Positions 45,655 through 58,568 of a stretch of 64,000 nt of DNA are shown piece by piece. The position numbers were made by a program, and so were the translations under genes. The notes beneath the pieces were generated by a model that was given only the letters and a program-made list of their open reading frames with translations, searched no databases and had not been told where the DNA came from. Within the stretch, counting starts at the first letter, position 1. Each line of letters starts with the position of its first letter. This DNA is from Diploptera punctata (Eukaryota; Arthropoda; Insecta; Blattodea; Blaberidae): assembly GCA_030220185.1 (NCBI GenBank), contig JASPKZ010007797.1, forward strand, positions 4,085,001 to 4,149,000, read 5' to 3'.

Positions 45655-45660
45655 ATGTTT
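45608..45660. repeat. (AAT)n microsatellite
   Basis: AAT run. Just before it, at 45553-45605, a short antisense D fragment (GACGAACCAAACATGGCG) is visible. Confidence 0.9.
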
Positions 45661-45839
45661 AATTTAAGCTGGCAGAGTTATGGTCATGAAACCATCTCTT
45701 CCACTCAACCAACGAATAGTAAAATTATACAAAAAGTACATACGTATTACAATTTTAAAATATTATTAAAATATAGACTAAACAAATGTGATCTAATATT
45801 AGCCTAATACTAACAAACATTGAATAGAATAAAATTAAG

Positions 45840-46556
45840 TAAGTAAAACTTCCAAGATGAATATTTATATAATGGAAATGAACAGCAGATGACAAATGAG
45901 GTAAATTTTGAGGAAGTGGCTGAATTCAAATACCCAGGAACAATAATTACAAATAGGAATGAGATACAGTACACAAAGAAATAAAACATAGGCTCAATTC
46001 CTGAAATGCGTGCTATTCTGCATTACAGAGACTCTTGACGTCCCAACTCCTTTCAAAAAATGTTAAACTAAAATATATAAAACGATTATTCTACCAGTTA
46101 TATTATATGGATGCGAAACATTGACTCTTACTTTAAGGGAGGAAAGAAGATTACGAGTATTTGACAATAAAGTTCTTAGGATTTTTTTTTTGGACCAAAG
46201 AGAGATGAATAGACAGGTGAATGGAGATGACTTCATAACAGTGAACTACATGGTCTTTATAGGAAGCCAGATATAATAAGAACAGTTAAGTCTCGTTGAC
46301 ACGAATGGGGAATGAAAGAGGTGCATGGAGGCTTCTTGTAGGAAAACCAGAGGGAAAACACCTAGTTGGTAGACCAAGAATGAGGTGGGAGAATTACATT
46401 AACTATGATTTGAGGAACGTAGATTATACAGGGAATGATTGAAAACATTAGCTCAGGATAGGGATGCATGGAGAGCTTATGTCTGCGCGCCAATGAACCT
46501 ACGGGTTCGATAGTACTAGTGAGTTAGTTAGTTAGTTAGTTAGTTAGTTAGCTAGT
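45840..46556 (+). mobile_element. LINE-A 3' half with (TTAG)n tail
   Basis: Runs from the GNEQQMTNE region through LPVILYGCET.TLTLREERRL to the 3' UTR and a terminal GTTAGTTAGTTAG run. The tandem 4-mer tail is the clearest copy in the window and resembles the short-repeat tails of RTE-clade LINEs. Broken by frameshifts. Confidence 0.85.
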
Positions 46557-47413
46557 TAGATGAATATTTATAGGTATATATAAAATGCTGAATATAGTTG
46601 TTATGCAGTTAATATTTTCATTGTGTGGAACTTAGGATATCAGTTAATTTGTATTTAAATTATAGTGATTGACAATCCCTGACATGATTTGGAATCAGAT
46701 GAACCCACATTTCTAATGCTCTGATTTCGATGATGTTTTGATGATATCTTCTTCGTTTTATTTTAAAGGCATGTACTGAGTTTCGTAGTGAAACATCCAA
46801 AATTGCGAGCGCTAGAGCGATTTTTAAATGTTTGTTTCATGTAAACTCCTATACCTAATAGTCTGTTTTACTGGTTAATAATCTCGATCTTGCTTTTTTA
46901 ATTGATTACTTATATCCCAAACTTGGTTTAGATGAAACAAAAATTGTGGCATCTAGAGCGTTAATGGATTTATTCATGGTCATTTTAGTGCCTACTATTG
47001 TAGATAGGATCGGTGAATATCTGTATTTTTTTTTCAAAAATTCTTTAAGAAGAACAACCTCAATAGTTTCATTCCTTTGGAATTCGTTCGAATGAAAGCA
47101 TTGCAGATGTGACTTGACCTCGGCGTCGAGGTTGCTTGTGACACGATGAGTTCTGGTTCGAGAACCGACAATAATTTCAAATTGACTTATTTTTTTTACA
47201 AATTAATGACTTCCTCATTCTGAATAAGATGATTCCTCCGTCCTTAACATGTTTCAAACATTTTTATCCTAATGTTTGAAATGAATCGGAATTGTAGACT
47301 AAAATGGCGATATTTTACATAACTCCGACTCACTTGGTCACGTGGTAAGAAATCTTGCCTTTTAACTACAATACAAATTCCCGGTCCAACAGTTGAAAAA
47401 TGTAATTATAAAT
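46557..47413. other. Mostly unassigned sequence
   Basis: An antisense D fragment at about 46755-46870 (TACTGAGTTTCGTAGTGAAACATC) and a weak tRNA-like segment near 47100-47170 (box B-like GGTTCGAGAACC). Nothing else seen. Confidence 0.4.
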
Positions 47414-48034
47414 TGGTTTTCCTACAAGAAGTTCCCATGCCCCTCTTTCATTCACATGTCCTGCCCATCATAGTCTACGAGATTTAACTGTTCTAATTAT
47501 ATTTGGTTTCCTATAAACATCATGTAGCTCACTGTTATGAAGAGTTCTCAATTCACTTGTCTGTTCATCTCTGTTTGGTCCAAAAATGTTCCTAAGAACT
47601 TTATTCTCAAATACTTTTAATCTTTTTTTCTCCTCCCTTAAAGAAAGAGTCTATGTTTCACATCCATATAAGTTAATATAACTGGAAGAATAACAGTTTT
47701 ATGTATTTTCAGTTTATTTTATTTATTTATTTTGGATGACCAGAGTCCATGTAATGCATAAAAGCATGCATTTCTAGAATTGAGCCAATGTTTAATTTCT
47801 TTGTGCATCTCATTCCTGTTTATAATTATTGTTCCTAGGTATTTGAACTAAGCCACTACCTCAAAATTTCCATCATTTGTCATTAGCTGTCCACTTCCAT
47901 TATATAATGTATTTCTATGTGTGAACATATTTTGTTTTTGATGTTTACTTCCAGTTCCTCTTTCTTAGGGTTACTCAATAGAGGTGCGTGTTAGCCCTTA
48001 GTATCTACTCGCTATCACCTAATAGCACTACATC
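47414..48034 (-). mobile_element. LINE-A joined to module F at the YADD region
   Basis: Antisense LINE-A truncated at the reverse-transcriptase YADD box. The junction to module F reads CATCATCATAAGTAATGCC, the same as at 53715. Confidence 0.8.
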
Positions 48035-48775
48035 ATCATAAGTAATGCCACGAGTGATTTCCAAATTATCGATAAATTCACGACTCACGAAGTAATTTGG
48101 AAATCACTCGTGGCATTTGTTAGGACTATTTAACGAATAAAATTAAGCTGTTCACTCACAAATCATTATTTAACTATAGTTATTTTAAAATATTTATATA
48201 TTTAATGTAAACGGCGATGTTTGAAAACAAATGAGAAACTATAGGTACGCTTCACCGCTTCTTTTGTTTATCGCTGCAACGAGATCATACTATTTATTGC
48301 CAAAGGAACGCAATATTGTAAGAATGCTCTCTAGTGGAGAAAAAATGAAACACATCAAATATCAAAATTAATTCATTTCTGATGTCGTATGATGTAAATA
48401 TGACAATTATATTTTTCTGGATTGTTACCTGGGAAAAAATACATTTAAGAAAGTGCAAACAGTGGTTTCTTTTTTTTGGTGATATAATCAATTGCTACAA
48501 ATGTTTTTATATTAACTCCCGCATGCGGCATGTGTTGACATTCATGCACTATATATACAATCTGGTAGCCGTATTTCTCGTTCGCTCGGTCACTGCAAAA
48601 TAATGGTCAGACCTGTTCAGAATATTAAAAAGGAGGAGCTTTCTTTAATATGGTAATTAAAGAGTTGCATGGAATAAATATTTCGTGAAACACGACTGTG
48701 ATTGGTTGTAAAACAGAAATCATTGAAACGTGATTGGTCATTGACTCCCATTTGGGGCATGAGTTAAATAGTCAG
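48035..48775 (+). repeat. Module F, copy 3
   Basis: Begins with the palindrome TGCCACGAGTGATTTCCAA...TTGGAAATCACTCGTGGCA (48044-48117) and ends near ACTAACAG. On the minus strand, pointing toward the LINE, it has two CCAAT boxes and a TATATATAG box. A plus frame at 48382-48603 is not shared intact by other copies. Confidence 0.75.
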
Positions 48776-48849
48776 CATAAACTAACAGGTTATTAAACCA
48801 ATTAAGTTGTAGGCCTTCTTCTTCCTCTAAAGATTTGATGGCACGCTCT

Positions 48850-49585
48850 AGTAACTAACTAACTAACTCACTGGTACTATTTAACCCATAGGATCATGGC
48901 CGCGAGGACATAAGCTCTCCATACATCCCTATCATGAGCTAATGTTTTCCAGTCATCCTCTGTATAATCTACTTTCCTCAAATCGTGGATAATGTTATTC
49001 TCCCACCTCATTCTTGGTCTACCAACTGGGCGCTTTCCCTCTGGTTTTTCTACAAGAATATTCCATGCAACTCTTTGATTCCTCATTCGTCCCACATGTC
49101 CTGCTCATCGCAGTCAACGAGACTTAACTGTTCTTATTACATCCGGATTCCTATACATATGCAGCTCACTATTATGTAGTTTTTTTCCTTTCACCTATCT
49201 GCTCATCTCTTTTTGGGCCAAAAATTTTCCTAAGAACTTTATTCTCAAATATTCGCATTCTTCTTCCCTCCCTTAAAGTAAGAGTCCATGTTTTGCATCC
49301 ATATAATGTAACTGGGAGAATAACAGTTTTTATATATTTTCAGTTTAACGTTACTTGAAAGCAGTTGGGACGACAAGAGTCCCTGTAATACATAATAGCA
49401 CGCGTTTCCAGAATTGATCTTATGTTTAATTTCTTCGTGCTTCTCATTACAGTTTTTTAATTGTTGTTCCTAGGTATTTTAATTCAGCCACTTCTTCAAA
49501 ATGTCCCTCATTTGTCATTAGCTGTCCATTTCCATCATATAACAATGCTTGTCTATGTGTGAACATGTGTTTAGTTTTATTGATA
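48850..49585 (-). mobile_element. LINE-A 3' half
   Basis: Antisense copy with an intact-looking C-terminus over 48877-49095 (GKRPVGRPRMRWENN, LRKVDYTEDDWKTLA) and a CTAACTAACTAACTCAC 3' tail. 49586-49964 shows nothing recognisable. Confidence 0.85.
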
Positions 49586-49964
49586 GTAATGTAAATCCTC
49601 TACTTGAGTAAAAGTAATTGGAAATTATTTAAGAGGACAAAGCCTACTGGTAGGAATTTCCCGCATCTTTTATTCGTAGTTTTGTTTAACAATGACAAGT
49701 ATGAGTGAGTAAATTATTTAAGGTTGGTCATGCATTGTACTAACTTCTCTTCACTTGAGTTTTTATGGTTTTCAATTATATATTCCAAGAAGAGTACAAT
49801 GGGTCGGCTATAAAGAAGTAAATGCAAATTATTTTCTGAACTAGCATTCTATACAATATTATGACGTAATGGGAATTATTGTTCACTGAAAGGTGACCCG
49901 TTATGAAATCATGTTTCTCAAAAGTCACCACAACCTCATAAGTGATATTTCACAAATGGCTTGA

Positions 49965-50110
49965 GAAAACAGCTAACGGTCGGGAACTCTACATGCTGAC
50001 CACGTGTCTGTCCTACACTGGCTGGATGATCGTCACCCTCTGTAAATGACACAATTGAATGTGAGCCCAGCAGCTAAGGCCAGGCTCTTTTAGGGCTGCC
50101 GGGCCATGGA
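49965..50110 (+). mobile_element. SINE-B-related fragment
   Basis: CTACATGCTGACCACGTGTC, ACTGGCTGGATGATCGTCA and CCAGCAGCTAAGGCC fit a diverged SINE-B middle. Confidence 0.5.
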
Positions 50111-50294
50111 AATCCATTGGTGAAGTCTATGTCCGCATTTCCCGACATGGGTCAAATACCTTCTCTTGCTGGTGTTACTTTCCAAGCTAAGTTCGTTATG
50201 CTTATTTTTTTATGTACAAGCAAAGAGTTGAACATATTATATTTGATTGCCTTTTGTTTTGGAACGAAAGATTCGAATTCTCATGTCTTCTAAA

Positions 50295-50644
50295 GTCCAC
50301 CGCTGTGGTCTCGAGGTAGCGTGCTTCCTTGTCACGCAGCGGGCCCGGGTTCGATCCCCGGTCGGGGCAGTTTTTCTGGGTGAGGTTTTTATCAGGGTTT
50401 TTCCTCACCTGTAAGACAAATGTCAGGAAAACTTTAAGGCCCAAACGGTCCCCGAAATCATATGGCCATCATCTTCATCATCATCATCCTTATCATTATC
50501 ATCATCACCATCATCCTTCACCGGTGTGGAAAGCAACGGGAAGCTACCACACCTACACAATTCCCTAGTAAAGCTGCAAGCATAGCATGAAAATGCTATG
50601 ATTGCAGTGAAGGACCTGCCTTCGGGCAGAATTACTATGGATGG
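50295..50644 (+). mobile_element. SINE-A, full-length reference copy
   Basis: 350 bp from GTCCACCGCTGTGGTC to ACTATGG. tRNA-like box A (TGGTCTCGAGGTAGCG) and box B (GGGTTCGATCCCC), linker, CAT repeat, and 3' hairpin CCTGCCTTCGGGCAG. ATGTCTTCTAAA is duplicated at 50283-50294 and 50645-50656. The duplication is exact, so this is a recent insertion. 50657-50870 holds nothing recognisable. Confidence 0.95.
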
Positions 50645-50874
50645 ATGTCTTCTAAACAGCTCAGCCTGTTTAAGTGAATCACCCATGACACAATTGTGTA
50701 TGACAGAAAATAACTACAGACCTTTTAATATTTTTATAAATAAATTTCATAAAAAAAACTTTAATTTTATATACAATCACATAATGACTCACAATTTTGT
50801 AACAAACTATAACCCTAATCTACCTTAAGTGAAAGAGGGATTATAAATTTTGGATATTAAATAATAATTATTAT

Positions 50875-51100
50875 TTGTTTACATACAGATTTTTATTGTT
50901 TACACATCTTCATGTGCCTAAAATTTTATTTTCTTCCTCCACTCGTTATCCATCCACTCCATGTCCTCCTGTTCTCTTGTTCTCATTCCAGTTCTTATTT
51001 CTTGAATCCACGAGTTTCGAGGTTTTCCTTGCCTTCTTCTTTCAGGTGGACACCATTCCAATGTTTTCCTGGGTAACCTTACTTCTTACATTCGTCGTAC

Positions 51101-51103
<3 letters not shown>
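50875..51103 (-). mobile_element. LINE-D 3' end
   Basis: Antisense match to 40620-40850 (TCCACGAGTTTCGAGG, CACCATTCCAATGTTTTC.TGGGTAA). The 5' break is at the AAT run. Confidence 0.7.

Positions 51104-51156
<53 letters not shown>
51104..51156. repeat. (AAT)n microsatellite
   Basis: Pure AAT run between LINE-D and LINE-A pieces. Confidence 0.95.
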
Positions 51157-51157
<1 letters not shown>

Positions 51158-51158
51158 T

Positions 51159-51392
51159 GTACATGAGGCACGAATGGAGAATGAAAAGAGGCATGGAAAC
51201 TCCATGTATGAAAACTAGAGGAAAAGAGCCAAGTAGACAGACCAAGAATGAGGTGGGAAAATAATATCAATCAAGATTTAAGAGAATTACATTATATGTG
51301 GGGTGATTGGAAAACATGTCAGGATAGGTATGTATGGAGAGATTATGTCCGCGTCGGCGTGAACTTACGGGTTCGGTAGTGCCAATTAGTTA
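51159..51392 (+). mobile_element. LINE-A 3' fragment
   Basis: ARMENEKRHGNSMYEN-like frame, then RPRMRWENNINQDLRE, ending in the GGTTCGGTAGTGCCA 3' UTR motif. Confidence 0.75.
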
Positions 51393-51404
51393 TTTCCCTA
51401 TTTA

Positions 51405-51666
51405 ATAGCTCGCAGATTGCATTGAAAACATGTTGCACAATAGGAATGAAAAAGGGGTATGAAAAGTTATTTAGGAAAGCAGAGGGAAAGAAACCAATAT
51501 GTTTACAATGATGTGGGATAATAATACTAACCAATGATTTGAGGGAAGTAGATTATACAGGGGGTGGTTAGAAAACATTAGCACGAGATAGGGATTTATG
51601 GAGAGCTTATGGTCATAGGGCCATGAAACTACGGGTTAAATAGTGTCAGCGAGTTAGTTAGTTAGT
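51405..51666 (+). mobile_element. LINE-A 3' fragment, older
   Basis: Follows the previous fragment in the same orientation; ends GTGTCAGCGAGTTAGTTAGTTAG. Many changes. 51667-52290 shows nothing recognisable. Confidence 0.65.
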
Positions 51667-52289
51667 GATGATTGAATGTGTTTTTTACGAATGCGTTTCG
51701 AAAATTTCAGGTTCAGTTACGATTCGGCCATAGAACGTCTCTGGTCACCAGTAATTTGTCATTTTATATCCGTGTGAAGTAGATAGTGTAAAAGCGCCTG
51801 CAGGTCGGACCACAACATCCTAGTTGAGTCTGGTATCTACAGACGGCCACCATCTCTACTCGGGATCACGATTTTAAATTTCCCATCCTCACCAGGAACT
51901 AATGATGTCAATTTCTCAATACAGTGTGTCCGTCTTTGATATCATGATCTTGTGGTCACAACTTCTAACAAATTATCCGTCAACCATTGCACGCCGAAAC
52001 TTATCTTGAAATTTCTCCCAGATAAACATTGTGATGTACCAAGAGTTATAAAAAAGTCATTTTTAACTGTAAGGCACAGAAATCGTAGCCAGAATCCTGC
52101 AATAACATCCCATCGTGCGAAGTAGATGGACGTCCTTGCGTGATTAGATAGGAGTGGAGTTAGGCGTAACGTAGCATGGGGGCTAGTTCTCAGGGGTTAT
52201 CCAATTCACCGAGTTAGGAGTTTATTACTTCCCTTTAGTTTAAATTAGAGATTTGGAGCTGGGTTTTAGTGCCTTACAGTTTAAGCGGC

Positions 52290-52291
<2 letters not shown>

Positions 52292-52337
<46 letters not shown>
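52292..52337. repeat. (TA)n microsatellite
   Basis: Pure TA run. Confidence 0.97.
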
Positions 52338-52340
<3 letters not shown>

Positions 52341-52540
52341 TGGCCTTGGTATATCACAGCGTTTCGGCATGGTTGTGAGTAAAATTCCGGGTTCTATTCC
52401 CGATCAGATGACAGGATTTTTTCCTTAGAAGAAATTATTCCTCTTCATCTGCGTATATCATTTTGTCCTTTTGAGATACAGATGCCACCTAACGGGGAGT
52501 ATCTTGATCATACAGGTAGGCCTACTAATTTAGTTGCACA
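52338..52540 (+). mobile_element. tRNA-like SINE candidate
   Basis: GCCTGGCCTTGGTATATCAC followed by GGGTTCTATTCCCG (box B-like) about 60 bases on, then TTTTTTCC and an unassigned body. Single copy in the window. Confidence 0.35.
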
Positions 52541-52584
52541 TGTTTCCTTACAGATGTCAGTGAATGTCACATGGTCAGCGTTCC

Positions 52585-52855
52585 GATCCAATGAGACATC
52601 AAGTAGGCAAATAAGATATTACTAGGATAGATGAATGTCGGTTAAATTTTGCTCAGACGGTTTTTATTCAAGCTTGAGGTTATTTTACGAGCCTGAACAT
52701 CTTCAAACTCGGGACCTACGGCTTAACGTCCATTCCGAAGGACGTGTCCCTTGGATTTTTCAATACAAAAAGTCTATCGACTCCGGCCGGGGAGATGAAC
52801 GTGCGAACTTCGGGACTAGAGGCAAGGAACATAACCACTAAATCACCGCGGCAGA
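52585..52855 (-). mobile_element. SINE-D
   Basis: Antisense; tRNA-like head at the right end (GTGATTTAGTGGTTATG), body shared with 4765-4990 (ATGAGACATCAAGTAGGCAA, CTCGGGACCTACGGCTTAA). Confidence 0.55.
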
Positions 52856-52894
52856 TGAATTATATTCCTCTGGTTGTTCATAATTTGGAAGACT

Positions 52895-53714
52895 GAACTA
52901 GCTAACTCACTGGCTCTAGCGAACCCGTAAGTTCATGACCGCGCTAACATAAGCTCTCCATACACTCCTATCCTGAGCTAATGTGTTCCAATCATCCTCT
53001 GTATAAACTACTTCCTTCAAATCATACATAATGTTATTCTCCCACCTCATTCTTGGTCTACCAACTGGGCGTTTTCCCTCTGGTTTTCCTACTAGAAGCT
53101 TTCATCCACCTCTTTCATTCCCCATTCGTGCCACACGTCCTGCCCATCGCAGTATACGAGCCTTAACTGTTCTTATTATATCTGGCTTCCTATAAAGACC
53201 ATGTAGTTCACTGTTATGTAAGTCTTCTCTATTCACCTGTCTGTTCGTCTCTTTTTGACCCAAAAATGTTCCTGAGAACTTTATTGTCAAATACTAGTAA
53301 TCTTATTTCCTCCCTTAAAGTAAGAATCCATGTTTGGCACCCATATAATATAACTGGTGGAATAATAGTTTTATATTTTTTCAGTTTAACGTTTCTTGAA
53401 AGGAGTTGGGACGTCAAGAATCCATGTAATGCAAAAGAGCACGCATTTCCAGAATTGGTCCTATGTTTAATTTCTTTGTGCGCCTCATTCCTATTTGTGA
53501 TTATTGTTCGTAGGTATTTGAATTCAGCCATTTCTTCAAAATTTCCCTCATTTGTTATTAGTTGTCCATTTCCATTATATAATGTATTTCTATGTGTGAA
53601 CATGTATTTAGTTTTATTGATGTTTACTTCCAGTCCCAATTTATTAATGTTACTCAATAGAGAGTGTGTTTTGGCCCTTAGTATCTCCTCGTTATCGCTC
53701 AATAATACATCATC
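52895..53714 (-). mobile_element. LINE-A joined to module F at the YADD region
   Basis: Antisense LINE-A. The minus frame over 53229-53774 starts in module F and then reads TYDDVLLSDNEEIL (YADD box), VNINKTKYMFTHRN, ILYGCQTWILTLREE and NKVLRNIFG. It is one of the longest open LINE frames here but still broken before the C-terminus. Confidence 0.85.
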
Positions 53715-54310
53715 ATAAGTAATGCCAGAGTGATTTCCAATTTCTCTAGATAAATTGGAAATCAAGAGTGGCATTTGTTAGGACTATTTAACGAATAAAA
53801 TTAAGCCCTTTACTCACAAATCATTGTTTAACTATAGTTATTTTAAAATATTTATATATTTAATGTAAACGGCGATGTTTGAAAACAAACTAGAAATGTG
53901 AGGTTATGTTCATTCACTGCTGCTTCATCATACTATTTATTGCCAAATAAGATCGCAATATTGTAAGAGTGTAACCAAGTGGAGAAATAATGAAACACAT
54001 CAAACTATACATCATAATCAACATTACGGGTTATTCATTTATTTTTTAGTAAACTCAGTAAAATCAAGGAATCTTTTCATTATTTGCTATATTCAATGTA
54101 TTTGTTGGAGAAAAATAATGCTTTGACCTGTTCAGAACATTAAAAAAGGAGGAGCTTTCTTTATCACAAAAGCAGGAGCTGATAAAGAGAAATCGATAAA
54201 GAGCGAAATGAAACACGACTGTCATTGGTTGTAAAACAAGATTCATTGAAAGGTGATTGGTCATTGACTAGCATTTGTGGCATGAGTTAAATAGTCAGCA
54301 TAAACTAACA
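53715..54310 (+). repeat. Module F, copy 4
   Basis: Same palindromic start and same distal end (CAGCATAAACTAACAG) as copy 3, with internal deletions that remove the TATA region. Confidence 0.7.
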
Positions 54311-54528
54311 GCTTATAAATACCATTGAGAGTTTAGAACACTGTTAAGTTTAATTATTTTCAAGATGAGTGCTGTTGGTACTCGGAGCGTGATTTTATTC
54401 CGGCTGAGAGAACCCTGATGTCACGGGTTAGGCACAGCTATTAACATCTTTATGTTTTGTTACTTTTTAATAATTAGTTAACAGAGACAAATGGTGTACA
54501 CAACCAAAGTCGAAAATCATTTTAAAAG

Positions 54529-55497
54529 TCTGTCACGCAGCAACTTTTGAAATCCACAATGGGTTGAAGCAAGGAGATGCACAATCTCTACTATTTAATT
54601 TTGTACTAGAGCATGCCATCAAATCTTTAGAGGATGAAGAAGGCTACAACTCAATGGTATTAATAAGCTATTGGTTTATGCTGATCATGTAGTACTATTA
54701 GCCGATAGTGAGGAGATACTTAAGGCCAACACGCACACACTACTGACTAACACTAAGAAATTAGGACTGAAAGTAAATATCAATAAAACTAAATATATGG
54801 TCACACATAAATACATTATATAATGGAAATGGACAGCTAATGACAAATGAGGGAAATTTTGAGGAAGTGGCTAAATTCAGGTACGTAGGAACGATAATCA
54901 CAAACAGGAATGAGATGTACAAGGAAATTAAACATGACTCAATTCTGGAAATGCGTGTTATTATGCATTACAGAGACTCTTGTCTTCCCAACTCCTATCA
55001 AAAAACGTTAAACTGAAAATATATATAACTATTATTCTACCAGTTATATTATATGGATGCGAAACATGGAATCTTACTTTAAGGCAGGAAAGGAGTTTAC
55101 GAGTATTTGAGAATAAAGTTCTTAGGAAAATTTTTGAACGAAAGAGAGATGAACAGACAAGTGAATGGAGAAGACTGCATAATAGTGAATTACATGGTCT
55201 TTACAGGAAGCCAGATATAATGAGAACTGTTAAGTCTCGTAGCCTGCGATGGGCAGGACATGTGGCACGAATGGGGAATGAAAGACGTGCATGGAAGCTT
55301 CTTGTAGGAAAACCAGAGGGAAAACGCCCAGTTGGTAGAACAAGAATGAGGTGGGAGAATAACATTAACCATGATTTGATGGAAGTAGATTATACAGGGG
55401 ATGATTGAAAAACATTGGCTCAGGATAGGGATATATGGAGAGTTTATGCCCGCGCGGCCATGAACCTACGGGTTCGATAGTGCCACTGAGTTAGTTT
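54529..55497 (+). mobile_element. LINE-A, longest copy
   Basis: Reverse transcriptase from NGLKQGDAQSLLFNF (motif 4) through YADHVVLLADSE (YADD box with one change) and VNINKTKYMVT, then ILYGCETWNLTLRQE and the C-terminal WAGHVARMGNERRAW to GGTTCGATAGTGCCA. The uninterrupted part, 54980-55408, covers the last ~140 residues. Frameshifts at 54640-54980 make it inactive. 55498-55984 shows nothing recognisable. Confidence 0.88.
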
Positions 55498-55984
55498 TTG
55501 TCACGCAGCAACTCATCAACAAGTCGAATGTATGGTCCAATTTTGTTGGTTTAAGGAATACATCTTCCTTTTTTCTTTCCTTTAAAATAGAGAAACTCAA
55601 CTTCTTACCATCTTCTTGCCTGTTCCATCTTCACACTGTTAGAACCAACCCTACTTTAAAATAAAGTGACTAGTTGAGTTCAAAGTAACCTAAAATCAAC
55701 ATATTTACAATGTAAAATGTGCATTATTCATTGTTCAAACAATATAGCCAACAATTCACAAAAACACACAACAAACAAGTGAACGCTAAACTAATCTCGT
55801 GTACTAAGTTGTCAATTTTCTCACCCTAACTTACCCACTATTGTAGGTGGACTCCTGGGATAGAATCCCTTATATGTGAACAAAAATGTTAGCAATTGAC
55901 TCCAGCGGGAACGTGTGTTATCACTATGGCTCAGAAGTTGAGTAAAAATAATTTATTTTTTATGTCTGAAGATGAGGCTCAACA

Positions 55985-56530
55985 TAATATGTAGGCCTAT
56001 ATACATTTTGGGTCAAAATAGGCCATAAAATGATGGTTCTTTATTAGTCCCTTTTGTCCTTTTTCGTCTTTTTTTACTTATTCGTCCTCATTTAGCCTCT
56101 TTCTTAGGTCTTAACTGCTTTGTTTTGCAACTTTACCTTATTTTCTTTATATAATTCTAGAAACCGCAGAGTCTAGTCTCATTTCCAACATCTTTTAAAA
56201 ACACTATATAGTTTTACTTTCTAAAGACTTTTCATATTCCAAACACTTTTGTTCTGTGAGCAACCATTGAAACCTCACAAAATACCTCCTTATTTTTATA
56301 TATTATTCAACTGGCCACCTGAACTATTGTTTTTGGACATCAAATTTTCTAACAAGTTGCCAATTTGTGAAAATTACCTTGAGCAGAGAGTGAAGGCAGC
56401 GAGGTACTCTATCTACTCGTTAGCAACTGTAATACTTTTACATCCTTTTTTCAGTTTGTAGGTATTTTTTAGGATATTTAGTTTTTTAATATTTTTATAG
56501 GCATTTTATAGGTGCTCAATTTCCGAGACC
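55985..56530 (+). repeat. Dispersed repeat I, copy 2
   Basis: Uninterrupted version of 42090-43062; it shows the empty site (GCAACCATTGAAACCTCACA) for the SINE-C dimer. 56531-57099 holds only a short (TTAC)n at 56987-57008. Confidence 0.65.
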
Positions 56531-57099
56531 TAGTTATCACATTGCCGAAATTTCAAAGTAGGTTTCGGCATGTAATGGTTGACAGTTCCCTTGTTAGTTC
56601 CAAGTCAACTAACGCACACCATCTAGACCAAGAAGGTGTCCTGTTTTCTACTACATTCGACTTGGTCAGATAGTTTCCTCCATGACGGACTTTCAGCTAC
56701 GGTTACTTGGGCTGGTTTGTCCCTCTGGCGGGAATTAATTCCTGACGACTCGATTTCTAGCGCTAAATATGGCGATGTTGTTCACAAATCAATAAAAAAT
56801 GAGATAATTTAATGGAAATCAGCGAATAAACATGTTTCTGTCGAAAACTGCTCGTATCAAGATCAGATTGTGTAAAAATGATAATAGCATCAAGGTCTAC
56901 AGAAATCAAGTTATTTCACCAAAAATTTGGGCGAATTTGTTTCCTAACTTTCCTCCATGGTATTTTTTCATTGTCGTGGTGGAGTGGCTTACTTACTTAC
57001 TTACTTACGTGGCTTGCATGCTTAAATAACCCCGAGAGCTATGTCGGCGGTAGCAATCCTCGAGATGGTTACCGATGCCCGACAGGCCGAAGACAATAA

Positions 57100-57640
57100 G
57101 CTAGACGAAAAAAGTTCCTTGGTCTTTCACCATAAAAACATAGCCTAACCGTGAAAAAACGCGGGCATGGGTTATTTAGAGTAAAATTTTCCGGAGGTAA
57201 AGTAGTCCCTCATTTGGTTCTCCGGGCGGGGACTACTTCAGGCAATCCATGACAACTACTCAAACACAGAGACATGTTCCTAGGAACATGGACTCTTAGG
57301 ATATTATATAGTTGTGGGGTATTAGAAATATTAACGGAGGAATTAGATAAATTACCCATGGATGTAGTCGCTTTACAAGTTTGTCTGTGATGAATAGGAC
57401 ATGTGGCACGAATGGGTAATGAGCGTGGGGCATAGAAACTTCTTGTAGGAAAACCTGAGGAAAAATGCCCAGTTAGCAGTCCAAGAATGAGACAGGAGAA
57501 TAACATTAACCATGATTTGAGAAAAGTAGATTACACATGGAATGATTAGAAAAAATAGCTAGGGATAGGGATGTATGGAGAGCTTATGTCCGTGCGGCAA
57601 TGAACCAACGGGTTCGATAGTGCCTGTGAGTTTAGTTAGT
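57100..57640 (+). mobile_element. LINE-A with EN start fused to C-terminus
   Basis: At 57278-57380 the frame reads FLGTWTLRILYSCG then EELDKLPMDVVALQ, the start of an APE-type endonuclease domain. It jumps directly to the RTase C-terminal GHVARMGNE segment at about 57390 and then to the normal 3' end. The central ~2 kb or more of the LINE is deleted. The block upstream is likely the 5' UTR. Confidence 0.7.
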
Positions 57641-57837
57641 TATTTTTCTTCTCACAAAAACTAAAAAAAAAATCATCATTACGAATTTATTTAGGTTTGA
57701 GCCTGTTCCTATGAGATCTCAAGATGTGGTTGGTCAGACCACCTTAATTTCGGTCTTCATTTATATCGAAGTCTTTTAGGTTGATACTGCAATTCTAATT
57801 TAGGAAAGTGACATGAGTCCATTCTTTGGACTTGTTA

Positions 57838-58568
57838 TAATCAATTGCTTTGACTATTTAACTCGTGCCCCAAATGGGACTCAATGGCCAATCACGTTTC
57901 AATGATTTCTGTCTTACAACCAATCAGAGTCGTGTTTCACGAAATATTTATCAGTGTTATAATTACCATATTAAAGGAGGCTCCTCCTTTTTTATATTCT
58001 GAACAGGTATGACCATTATTTTGCAGTGACCGAGCCTGCGAGAAATACGGCTACCAGATTGTATATATAGCGCATGAATGTCAAAACATGCCGCATGCGG
58101 GAGTTAATATAAAAACATTTGTAGCAACTGATTATACCACCAAAAAAAGAAACCACTGTTTGCACTTTCTTAAATGTATTTTTTCCCAGGTAACAATCCA
58201 GAAAAATATAATTGTCATATTTACATCATACGACATCAGAAATGAATTAATATACAGTTTGATGTGTATAATTTTCTCTCCACTAGAGAGCATTCTTACA
58301 ACATTGCGTTCCGTTGGCAATAAATAGTATGATCTGGTTGCAGTGATAAACAAAAGAAGCAGATGAAGCGTAGCCTACCTATCGTTTCTCATTTGTTTTC
58401 AACACCGCCGTTTACATTAAATATATAAATATTTTAAAATAACTATAGTTAAATAATGATTTGTAGTAAACAGCATAATTTTATTCGTTAAATAGTCCTA
58501 ACAAATGCCACTCTTGATTTCCAAATTCTCTAGATAAATTGGAAATCACTCGTGGCATTACTTATGAT
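57838..58568 (-). repeat. Module F, copy 5
   Basis: Reads on the plus strand: CCAATCACGTTTCAATG, AACCAATCAGAGTC (two CCAAT boxes), TGTATATATAGCGC (TATA-like), then the terminal palindrome and GGCATTACTTATGATAAT. A LINE-A in the same direction begins within 40 bp. Confidence 0.78.

Noticed and set aside
53266..53718. 150-residue plus-strand frame
   Set aside because: Antisense shadow of LINE-A.
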